From: Dehalococcoidia bacterium | GTDB lineage: Bacteria; Chloroflexota; Dehalococcoidia; Dehalococcoidales; RBG-16-60-22 | Assembly: GCA_030613665.1 (NCBI GenBank) | Contig: JAUWLN010000103.1 | Coordinates: 1 to 6,099, forward strand | Direction of reading: 5' to 3' | DNA length: 6,099 nucleotides | Shown here: positions 1 to 4,997 of the stretch, piece after piece | How positions within the stretch are numbered: position 1 is the stretch's first letter | Layout: each line of letters begins with the position of its first letter | Program-made: the position numbers and the translations under genes | The notes under the pieces: model-generated | The model's database searches: none | What the model was told of the DNA's origin: nothing | Seen by the model: the letters and a program-made list of their open reading frames with translations, nothing else

Positions 1-120
1 CTGCTTATCGGCTACCTCATTGACACATACCAGTTCTATATGACATTATCCGGGATAGCGCTTACCATGGTTGTCGTTGCCCTTGTTTCCTCGGCGTTGC
101 TCTGGGGAAAGCGCGGGTGA
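1..120 (+). CDS. C-terminal end of a multi-pass membrane transporter (probably MFS), partial
   Basis: Frame 1 is open from the first base and stops at TGA 118-120, giving 39 residues; the gene begins upstream of the window. The peptide starts LLIGYLIDTYQFY, continues as a hydrophobic stretch that reads as one membrane helix (about residues 15-35), and ends in a short basic tail, WGKRG. A G-Y-L-I-D-T loop followed by a final helix and a positive tail is what the twelfth helix of major facilitator superfamily permeases often looks like. The family is therefore an inference from a short tail, and another polytopic transporter is possible. The gene is convergent with the dehydrogenase gene, with only four bases between their stop codons, so no intrinsic terminator fits between them. 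Confidence 0.55.
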   Translation: MLIGYLIDTYQFYMTLSGIALTMVVVALVSSALLWGKRG

Positions 121-124
121 TTTC

Positions 125-1180
125 TTAACCCGGCTCTTTCATCTGGCCCCATCGGGCAGTGTATTTCTCTTTGGCCTGAGGATTGACGATGGCTTTCGGC
201 CATTCCCCGCGCATTATTCTCGCTACTTCCTCAACGGGACGGTGCCAGCGTTCCGCCTCGGAAGCCGGGGAAAAGAAGGCCGAATGCGCGGTGCTTATAA
301 AGTTATCCAGCGTGAACAGGGGGTTGTGAGGGTCGGGAGGTTCGGGGTCCATGACATCCAGCGCCGCCATGGCCAGCGCCCCTTCTTTCAGGGCCTGGCA
401 AAGAGCCGCTTCGTCAACGAAGCCGCCGCGGGCGGTGTTTACCAGGCAGGCGGTCGGTTTCATTTCCTGGAACGCGTCACGATCGAAGATACGCTTGGTC
501 TCCGCGGTTAACGCCGCATGTATGGAGATGAAGTCGGACTCGTGGAGCAGGCTCTTCCAGTCCACTGTTTCCACGCCCATCTGCCGGGCAACCTCTGGAA
601 CTATATACGGGTCGTGGGCGATGACACGCAGACCGAACCCCCTTGCTTTGGGTACAAGCGCCCGTGCCACCCTGCCGAAGCCGAAAAGGCCGAGCGTCTG
701 GCCTTCCATCTGGGTCATGGTCGGCCAAAGGCGCTGTTGGATTTCAATGCCGCTTGCGGAAAGCCCCCACTGGCCTTTTTGGACAGCTCTATCCAGATGG
801 ACAACCTTGCGGGTACAGGCCAGAATCAGCGCCATGGCATGGTCAGACACCTCTCCCACGCAGTAGTCGGGCACGTTGGTCACCAGTATCCCGCGCTCGG
901 CGGCGGCGGAGGTATCGATGCTGTCGTAGCCTATCTGGGTATTGCTGATGAGCCGGCAGTTTTCCAGATGTTCAATAATATTTCGGGGCACGGGGCGAAG
1001 GCTGCCCACGGTAATAATGGCATCGGCGTCCCTGGCCAGAGCGATGAAATCATCGTCGCTGTCGCAGCGCTGACCAGCGAACTCTGCCCCCAGCTCGCGG
1101 AACTTCTGCGGGTACTTCTCCGATTCCCCGGCAGGAGCCAGCGGTAAGACCACTTTGAAGCGGATATCGCGGCTGCTCAA
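125..1180 (-). CDS. D-2-hydroxyacid dehydrogenase (NAD-dependent, CtBP/PGDH-like)
   Basis: A 351-residue cytoplasmic oxidoreductase of the D-isomer-specific 2-hydroxyacid dehydrogenase family, which interconverts 2-oxoacids and D-2-hydroxyacids using NAD(P)H. The N-terminal half carries the substrate-domain signature (N80-TQIGYDSID). The Rossmann loop is G167-F-G169-R-V-A172, with alanine in place of the usual third glycine. D190, at the end of the second strand (VIAHD), favours NAD over NADP. The catalytic set is complete: Arg251 in NTARGG, Glu280 in DVMDPEPP and His299 in STAHSAFFS. The wording around Glu280 and His299 resembles the C-terminal-binding-protein/phosphoglycerate dehydrogenase branch, but the substrate cannot be read from sequence. 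A stretch of about ten residues before the Rossmann strand (about 148-158, QRLWPTMTQM) looks like an insertion relative to typical members. The start is TTG at 1180-1178, supported by AAGGAGG seven bases upstream. It is the second gene of an operon, 27 bases after the cyclophilin-like gene. Confidence 0.93.
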   Translation of the reverse strand: MSSRDIRFKVVLPLAPAGESEKYPQKFRELGAEFAGQRCDSDDDFIALARDADAIITVGSLRPVPRNIIEHLENCRLISNTQIGYDSIDTSAAAERGILVTNVPDYCVGEVSDHAMALILACTRKVVHLDRAVQKGQWGLSASGIEIQQRLWPTMTQMEGQTLGLFGFGRVARALVPKARGFGLRVIAHDPYIVPEVARQMGVETVDWKSLLHESDFISIHAALTAETKRIFDRDAFQEMKPTACLVNTARGGFVDEAALCQALKEGALAMAALDVMDPEPPDPHNPLFTLDNFISTAHSAFFSPASEAERWHRPVEEVARIMRGEWPKAIVNPQAKEKYTARWGQMKEPG

Positions 1181-1187
1181 GATGCGG

Positions 1188-1194
1188 CCTCCTT
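1188..1194 (-). promoter_or_regulatory. Ribosome binding site fixing the TTG start of the dehydrogenase
   Basis: On the minus strand the sequence reads AAGGAGG, then seven bases, then TTG. This full-length Shine-Dalgarno match at ideal spacing is why the unusual TTG codon is accepted as the start. It lies inside the 27-base gap after the cyclophilin-like gene, so the two genes can be translated from one message. Confidence 0.85.
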
Positions 1195-1207
1195 GTGTTC
1201 TGTGCCG

Positions 1208-1585
1208 TTACTGGCTTTCCTTATCGATGGTCACCTCGGTGCCCGGGTCAACCGATTTGAACACCGTAGCGTCGCCGGTGACCTGGCCAAAGACAGTGAC
1301 CGGACTGGCTGGTCGGGGCTTTTCCCCTTCGCTCATCGGCGTGGGGCCAAAGAAGATACAGAAGCCCTGTCCCGGCGGCCAGTAGCCCAGGTCGCCAACC
1401 TCCACCAGGTCCTGTCCCTTTTCCTGGGCAATACTGAGCGGAATGCCGAAGTATATTTCGTCTCCCCACGTATTGGTACGCCCCTTGATGGGCAGGGCGT
1501 CCCAGATTGTCTGGGCGGTTGTCGTATCATTCAGTTCCGCCAGCGCTTCCACCGACCCCGCTTTTATGCGAACCCTTTTATCCAT
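1208..1585 (-). CDS. Cyclophilin-like (TM1367-type) family protein
   Basis: A 125-residue soluble protein that I recognise as the cyclophilin-like beta-barrel family typified by Thermotoga TM1367. Visible signatures, in order, are an N-terminal strand (RVRIKAG), the T-A-Q-T-I-W-D-A-L-P helix (about residues 23-31), W40-GDEIYF followed by IP, G64-DLGYWPPG, and F78-FGPTPMS. The length is normal for the family. Members share the cyclophilin fold, but peptidyl-prolyl isomerase activity is not established for them, and I see no reason to claim it here. The molecular role is therefore unknown. The ATG at 1585 has a strong AGGGAGGT site seven bases upstream. It is the first gene of the minus-strand operon with the D-2-hydroxyacid dehydrogenase, which suggests a shared metabolic context, possibly small-molecule binding (inference). 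No signal peptide is seen, so it is likely cytoplasmic. Confidence 0.85.
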   Translation of the reverse strand: MDKRVRIKAGSVEALAELNDTTTAQTIWDALPIKGRTNTWGDEIYFGIPLSIAQEKGQDLVEVGDLGYWPPGQGFCIFFGPTPMSEGEKPRPASPVTVFGQVTGDATVFKSVDPGTEVTIDKESQ

Positions 1586-1592
1586 AATGCAG

Positions 1593-1600
1593 ACCTCCCT
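1593..1600 (-). promoter_or_regulatory. Ribosome binding site of the cyclophilin-like gene
   Basis: The minus strand reads AGGGAGGT, then seven bases, then ATG at 1585-1583. The good match and spacing confirm the chosen start. Confidence 0.8.
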
Positions 1601-1636
1601 TGCCTGGATGTCAATAATGCGGAAAATCAGTTATCT

Positions 1637-1665
1637 AGTGTAGCATAATCGGCGCAGCGCAGCAA
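1637..1665 (-). promoter_or_regulatory. Predicted sigma70-type promoter of the cyclophilin-like/dehydrogenase operon
   Basis: Read on the minus strand, a -35 TTGCTG (1665-1660) is followed by a 17-base spacer and a -10 TACACT (1642-1637). The -10 is preceded by TGC, an extended -10 element. Transcription would begin near 1630, giving a leader of about 45 bases. The hexamers are only 4/6 matches each, but the spacing and the extended -10 support them. Confidence 0.5.
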
Positions 1666-1682
1666 TTCCCTTTCCGCCTGTA

Positions 1683-1711
1683 TTGACAAAGCGCCCGGCC
1701 CTAACTAGGAT
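1683..1711 (+). promoter_or_regulatory. Predicted sigma70-type promoter of the EamA transporter gene
   Basis: A perfect -35 TTGACA (1683-1688), a 17-base spacer, and a -10 TAGGAT (1706-1711, 4/6). Transcription would start near 1718, about 28 bases before the GTG start chosen for the transporter. It is arranged back-to-back with the promoter of the minus-strand operon; the two -35 boxes lie 17 bases apart, so a single regulator could reach both. Confidence 0.6.
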
Positions 1712-1745
1712 TTGGGTAACAAGGATAAAGCACCGGGTTTTCAGA

Positions 1746-2618
1746 GTGAAAGCGTATCTTGTCCTGCTGGTCGGGGTGGTATCGGTGTCCTTCGCGGCGA
1801 TATTCATTCGCCTGGCGGAGGCGCCGCCGCTGGTTATTGCCGCCTACCGTTTGACCATAGCCTCGCTTGTTCTTATCCTGCTGACATACAAAAAGACGGT
1901 TCCGAGCTTAAAGCAACTGTCAGGGCGTGATAGCCTGCTGCTACTGCTCTCCAGCTTTTTTCTGGCGCTGCACTTCGCCCTCTGGATAACCTCGCTCAGC
2001 TATACCTCCATTGCCAGCTCGGTCGTTCTGGTGACCTGTCATCCGGCTTTCGTGGCCGTCATCTCCTATTTTCTCTGGCACGAGGTACTGAACAGGCTGA
2101 CCATCGGCGGTATGGTTATAGCTTTTGCCGGCGTGGTGCTGATAAATTACGGCGGCTTTGACTTTGGTTCGCAGGCCATTCAGGGAAACGTGCTGGCCCT
2201 CATCGCTGGTTTCGCCATGGGCGGTTACCTTATCCTTGGGGGGTATCTGAAAAATAAAATTGAGATTATGCTTTACCTGACCATTATATATACCGGCGCG
2301 GCGGTTATATTACTGCTGGCGACGGTTGGTTTCGGTTACTCCTTCACGGGTTATTCCGGCACGACCTACCTGATGATGGTTCTTCTGGCAATTGTCCCGC
2401 AGCTTATCGGGCACTCCAGCTTCAATCTGGCGCTGCGGCTGATACCGGTAACCCTTGTCTCGGTGGCCATTCTCGGCGAGCCGGTGGGGGCAACGCTGCT
2501 GGGCTACTTCATCCTGGACGAGGTGCCAACGATTAAAGAGCTCATCGGCGGCGTCCTTATTCTGGCCGGAATATTCATCGTGCTCAGGCAAACGCCGAAG
2601 TATCTGGGAACGAAGTGA
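1746..2618 (+). CDS. EamA-family (DMT superfamily) transporter
   Basis: A 290-residue integral membrane protein of the drug/metabolite transporter superfamily, probably an inner-membrane exporter of a small metabolite or amino acid. It shows the family's two tandem EamA halves (about residues 5-135 and 148-282), with ten hydrophobic segments near 3-21, 28-48, 62-80, 86-110, 117-135, 148-166, 175-195, 206-224, 230-256 and 263-281. The first half contains the typical start AAIFIRLAEAPPL...AAYRL, and the second ends with LGEPVGATLLGYFILDE, a classic EamA signature. The frame is open from TTG 1683, but that codon is the -35 box of the predicted promoter, and the 21 extra residues are basic and not family-like. 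GTG 1746 begins exactly at the conserved N-terminal helix and is preferred. Its Shine-Dalgarno is poor: AAGGA at 1721-1725 is too far upstream. The substrate is unknown. Confidence 0.9.
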   Translation: MKAYLVLLVGVVSVSFAAIFIRLAEAPPLVIAAYRLTIASLVLILLTYKKTVPSLKQLSGRDSLLLLLSSFFLALHFALWITSLSYTSIASSVVLVTCHPAFVAVISYFLWHEVLNRLTIGGMVIAFAGVVLINYGGFDFGSQAIQGNVLALIAGFAMGGYLILGGYLKNKIEIMLYLTIIYTGAAVILLLATVGFGYSFTGYSGTTYLMMVLLAIVPQLIGHSSFNLALRLIPVTLVSVAILGEPVGATLLGYFILDEVPTIKELIGGVLILAGIFIVLRQTPKYLGTK

Positions 2619-2625
2619 AGTCGGT

Positions 2626-2654
2626 TTGACAGGGCTATCGCAATCGTTTATGGT
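2626..2654 (+). promoter_or_regulatory. Predicted sigma70-type promoter of the radical SAM gene
   Basis: A perfect TTGACA (2626-2631), 17 bases, then TATGGT (2649-2654, 4/6). It begins eight bases after the EamA stop codon, so the radical SAM gene probably has its own transcript in addition to any read-through. Transcription would start near 2661, about 27 bases before the ATG. Confidence 0.55.
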
Positions 2655-2687
2655 AATTGGGGTATTGATATACCTGAGCAGCAGGCA

Positions 2688-3509
2688 ATGAAACAGGGTA
2701 TTCCGCTAAAATCGGGCATCATTTATGGCCCGGTGAATTCGCGGCGACTGGGACGGTCGCTCGGATTAAATCTTTCCCCGGTGCGCTATAAACTGTGCTC
2801 GTTCAACTGCGTGTACTGCCAGTACGGCTGGACCGATGTCAGCACGCTTGATGCCGCGCAGCGCGAGAAGGATTTCCCCACCGCAGACGATTTCGCCAGC
2901 ACGCTGGAGCGTGTCCTCATTGAGCAGAAGAACGAGGGAGTAGACAATATCACGTTCTCCGGCAATGGCGAGTCAACCCTGCACCCCCGGTTCGCCGAGC
3001 TGGTGGACATCGCCGGGGCGCTGAAGAATAAATATTGCCCCGCCGCCCGTATCGGGGTGCTGACCAATTCCTCAGCGGCAACCATAGAGAAGGTGCGCAA
3101 AGCATTGGAGAAGCTGGATTTCAGGGTAATGAAGCTCGATGCCGGAGAAATTGAGACGTTCCGGGAGATAAACCGCCCCTGCCCGCAGGTCGACTACCAG
3201 GCAATACTGGAGAGCCTGAAATCCATGCCGGATGTTACCCTTCAGACCATGTTCGTCGATGGAGCATATCAGAATATCGACCAGCGGAAAATAGATTCGT
3301 GGGTTGAGCGCGTTGGTGAAATAAAGCCGATAAAAGCCCAGATTTACTCCCTCCACCGCCCGTCTGCGGCTTCCTCGCTGCGCGAGGTTCCGGCGGAAAA
3401 ACTGAAAGAAATAGCCGCCAGGGTGGAGAGTGCCACCGGGGTCAGCGTGGAGGTAATTGTGGCCGCTGCGCCTTATCAGCCCCGCTTCAGCGAGCCGGGG
3501 CAGAGATAA
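2688..3509 (+). CDS. Radical SAM protein, COG0731 (wyosine-synthetase-like) type
   Basis: A 273-residue iron-sulfur enzyme of the radical SAM superfamily. The CxxxCxxC motif that binds the SAM-cleaving [4Fe-4S] cluster is C37-SFN-C41-VY-C44. S91-GNGES, followed by TLHP, corresponds to the glycine-rich SAM-binding motif in the second strand. The lead-in GPVNSRRLGRSLGLNLSP (residues 14-31) is characteristic of the COG0731 group, named after tRNA wyosine synthetases. The flavodoxin domain and C-terminal lid of true TYW1 are absent here, so tRNA modification should not be assumed. Two further cysteines, C117 and C165, are present, but no second cluster motif is evident. ATG 2688 has only a weak site (GCAGG, 2681-2685), yet the protein begins close to the conserved region, so a later start is unlikely. 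It sits between a transporter and a cysteine-rich protein, each with its own promoter. Confidence 0.88.
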   Translation: MKQGIPLKSGIIYGPVNSRRLGRSLGLNLSPVRYKLCSFNCVYCQYGWTDVSTLDAAQREKDFPTADDFASTLERVLIEQKNEGVDNITFSGNGESTLHPRFAELVDIAGALKNKYCPAARIGVLTNSSAATIEKVRKALEKLDFRVMKLDAGEIETFREINRPCPQVDYQAILESLKSMPDVTLQTMFVDGAYQNIDQRKIDSWVERVGEIKPIKAQIYSLHRPSAASSLREVPAEKLKEIAARVESATGVSVEVIVAAAPYQPRFSEPGQR

Positions 3510-3520
3510 CGGGCCATGCC

Positions 3521-3549
3521 TTGATAACGATAAATGTGGCTGCTACAAT
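3521..3549 (+). promoter_or_regulatory. Strong predicted sigma70-type promoter of the C_GCAxxG_C_C gene
   Basis: TTGATA (3521-3526, 5/6), a 17-base spacer ending in TGC (extended -10), then TACAAT (3544-3549, 5/6). This is the best promoter in the window. Transcription would start near 3556, giving a leader of about 50 bases with a full Shine-Dalgarno at its end, so the gene is probably well expressed. Confidence 0.72.
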
Positions 3550-3592
3550 AGGTTCGGTCTGTATCCCGGGTAATAAATAACAAGTATGCGAT

Positions 3593-3600
3593 AAGGAGGT
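3593..3600 (+). promoter_or_regulatory. Ribosome binding site of the C_GCAxxG_C_C gene
   Basis: AAGGAGGT followed by seven bases and ATG 3608: a complete Shine-Dalgarno at ideal spacing, which fixes the start. Confidence 0.85.
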
Positions 3601-3607
3601 CAGATTT

Positions 3608-4108
3608 ATGGCAGAAAGCGTTGCCGAAAAAGCCTATGAGCGTGGTCATTACTACGAAAAGACATATCGTGGCTGCAGCCAATGTGCTATCGCTGCGCTT
3701 CAGGACGTTTTCGACATCAGAAACGATGACATATTCAAGTCGGCCACCGGTCTTTCCGGCGGTTCGGCACTGAGCACGGAAGGAAGCTGCGGTGGCTACG
3801 TTGGCGCCCTCATGGTCCTGGGCCATATAGTGGGCCGGGAGCGGGACAAATTCGACGACCCCGAAGGCGTTCGTTACCAGACCCATGAGCTGGCGGGAAA
3901 GTTGCGCCAGAAATTCATCGATGAATATGGTTCCATCATCTGCCGCAATATCCAGACCAAGGTGATGGGCCGGCCTTATTATCTGGCGGACAAGCAGGAG
4001 GCTGAAAAATTCCACAATGCCGGTGCCCATGATATCTACTGCCCGGATGTAGTGGGCAAGGCGGCACGGTGGATGGCGGAAATCCTTCAGGACGCCAAGC
4101 TGGTTTAG
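3608..4108 (+). CDS. C_GCAxxG_C_C family putative redox-active protein
   Basis: A 166-residue soluble protein with five cysteines placed as in the C_GCAxxG_C_C family. C23 and C26 form a CxxC pair at the start of a helix (GCSQCAIAAL). C61 follows a glycine-rich turn (GLSGGSALSTEGSC) and leads into GGYVGALMVLG. C112 is in IICRNI and C145 in YCPDV near the C-terminus. The family is thought to be redox-active or to bind metal or an iron-sulfur cluster, and is frequent in anaerobes, but to my knowledge its reaction is not established. There is no signal peptide or membrane helix, so it should be cytoplasmic. It has its own strong promoter and Shine-Dalgarno and follows the radical SAM gene by 98 bases, so a partnership is possible but unproven. 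Its TAG overlaps the TAA of the convergent RraA-like gene. Family assignment is good; function is open. Confidence 0.83.
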   Translation: MAESVAEKAYERGHYYEKTYRGCSQCAIAALQDVFDIRNDDIFKSATGLSGGSALSTEGSCGGYVGALMVLGHIVGRERDKFDDPEGVRYQTHELAGKLRQKFIDEYGSIICRNIQTKVMGRPYYLADKQEAEKFHNAGAHDIYCPDVVGKAARWMAEILQDAKLV

Positions 4109-4827
4109 CCCGGCAGGTCTTCCCGCTGCCAGGCCGCTTTTATCTGGGCGAATGTTTTTGCCGCCAGCACGTTGGCGGCGCGTTCTTTCTCTTTGGCGGT
4201 AAAGGCATCGATGTTCTTGCAGATGTCAGCCAGTCTATCCGCCGGGAACTTGACGGCACCGTTTTCGTCCATGTGAATTATATCGCCGGGAGCAACATCC
4301 ATCGCCGCGACCGCTACCGGCACGTTGATGGTGCTGATTGCCATTTCACCATGCCCCGGCGTTACGCCGCTGGTAAGGTATTGTATTCCCAGAGGCCGTA
4401 TCTCATCGATGTCCCTCGTCGGGCCGTTGGTGACCACTCCCACCACCCCGCAGGCTTTGAGGGCAGTGGTCATCTGGCCTCCGGCCAGCCCCACTTTTGG
4501 TTGTATCTCAGGCGGGAACTCCTGCTTGATGACGAGGATAGTGGGCTTATCTGCGCTGGCGATGATTTCAAACAGGTCGATGATTGACCAGCGCTGGTAG
4601 CTGGGATTGGGCAGGGCAAAGGCTACCGTGACGGCGTAGCCAACCCGCACTCCGAGTTCAGGGAAAGGGCAGCGGACTGACTGGTCGGTGTACCAGTTCT
4701 CACGCCAGGGCTCGTAAAGCCCCAGGCAGAGAGGGTTGTTCGGATATGTGGCGACGATGTTGGTGATTGAGGGAGTATCGAAGCCGCGTAACTTTTCCAG
4801 CATTTCCTTTTCTGATAGCTCCGGCAT
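4105..4827 (-). CDS. RraA-like (HMG/CHA aldolase family) protein
   Basis: A 240-residue cytoplasmic protein of the RraA-like superfamily, which includes 4-hydroxy-4-methyl-2-oxoglutarate/4-carboxy-4-hydroxy-2-oxoadipate aldolases, the RNase E regulator RraA and many uncharacterised members. The core is clear: G116-G117-QMT, then ALKACGVVGVV, then N134-GPTRDIDEI. Arg138-Asp139 are the conserved pair that in the aldolases binds pyruvate and the divalent metal. D187-ENGAVKFP follows, and a long C-terminal helix closes the chain. Residues about 30-60, with C34 and C53 and several tryptophans, look like an extension absent from roughly 160-residue RraA, so substrate or assembly may differ. The open frame reaches GTG 4833, but that codon overlaps the Shine-Dalgarno itself. 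ATG 4827, five bases after AAAGGAG, is the better start. It is divergent from the GGT-family gene. Retro-aldol cleavage of an oxoacid is the likely chemistry (inference). Confidence 0.88.
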   Translation of the reverse strand: MPELSEKEMLEKLRGFDTPSITNIVATYPNNPLCLGLYEPWRENWYTDQSVRCPFPELGVRVGYAVTVAFALPNPSYQRWSIIDLFEIIASADKPTILVIKQEFPPEIQPKVGLAGGQMTTALKACGVVGVVTNGPTRDIDEIRPLGIQYLTSGVTPGHGEMAISTINVPVAVAAMDVAPGDIIHMDENGAVKFPADRLADICKNIDAFTAKEKERAANVLAAKTFAQIKAAWQREDLPG

Positions 4828-4832
4828 ATCCA

Positions 4833-4839
4833 CTCCTTT
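4833..4839 (-). promoter_or_regulatory. Ribosome binding site that moves the RraA-like start to ATG 4827
   Basis: The minus strand reads AAAGGAG, then TGGAT, then ATG. The last G of the site is the first base of the upstream in-frame GTG (4833-4831), so a ribosome positioned here cannot use that GTG. The five-base gap to ATG 4827 is acceptable. Confidence 0.75.
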
Positions 4840-4867
4840 ACACTTATTTCAGCAATAGCCGCTCCCT

Positions 4868-4896
4868 ATTCTAGCCCAATTGCCGCTTGTTTTCCA
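4868..4896 (-). promoter_or_regulatory. Predicted promoter of the RraA-like gene
   Basis: On the minus strand, TGGAAA (4896-4891, 4/6), a 17-base spacer and TAGAAT (4873-4868, 5/6). The leader would be about 35 bases. It faces away from the predicted promoter of the GGT-family gene. Confidence 0.42.
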
Positions 4897-4919
4897 TAGA
4901 CATTGAGATTATTTGTTTG

Positions 4920-4948
4920 TGGAAACGGGTCAACGCCGGTGGTATTAT
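4920..4948 (+). promoter_or_regulatory. Predicted promoter of the GGT-family gene
   Basis: TGGAAA (4920-4925, 4/6), 17 bases, TATTAT (4943-4948, 5/6), inside an AT-rich run that continues as ATATAGATAT. Other registers within this AT-rich run are possible. Transcription would begin near 4955, about 43 bases before the ATG. Confidence 0.42.
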
Positions 4949-4985
4949 ATATAGATATTGGCTATCTGGCCTGACAAAAGAGAAA

Positions 4986-4993
4986 AGAGGTGA
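4986..4993 (+). promoter_or_regulatory. Ribosome binding site of the GGT-family gene
   Basis: The purine-rich leader contains AGAGGTGA, part of AAAGAGGTGA, which differs by one base from the ideal AAGGAGGTGA. The GAGG core ends seven bases before ATG 4998 and supports that start. Confidence 0.72.
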
Positions 4994-4997
4994 GTGT

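Noticed and set aside
71..1147. Long plus-strand open frames (146, 171, 209 and 101 residues) opposite the dehydrogenase gene
   Set aside because: They are antisense to a clear dehydrogenase with full catalytic residues. They lack ribosome sites and recognisable domains and are expected by chance in GC-rich coding DNA.
1155..1648. Plus-strand open frames of 76, 151 and 66 residues opposite the cyclophilin-like gene
   Set aside because: They are shadows of a recognised gene with strong family motifs and a good Shine-Dalgarno; their own translations look low in coding character.
3561..3572. CCCGGG-centred palindrome in the leader of the C_GCAxxG_C_C gene
   Set aside because: The palindromic core is short, has no loop to form a hairpin, and is expected by chance at this GC content.
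3476..4030. 184-residue minus-strand open frame opposite the C_GCAxxG_C_C gene, with hydrophobic stretches
   Set aside because: The plus-strand gene has a strong promoter, a Shine-Dalgarno and conserved cysteines. The antisense frame has no start signal and matches no family I recognise.
4069..4600. Plus-strand frames of 172 and 91 residues opposite the RraA-like gene
   Set aside because: The minus strand encodes unmistakable RraA-like motifs with a good ribosome site. The plus-strand frames are mirror-image coding bias.
4953..4967. AGATA-TTGGC-TATCT hairpin considered as a terminator or riboswitch element
   Set aside because: Five AT-rich base pairs with no U-tract are too weak for a terminator, and the leader is too short for a known riboswitch. 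It was kept only as a possible operator under the divergent-region finding.
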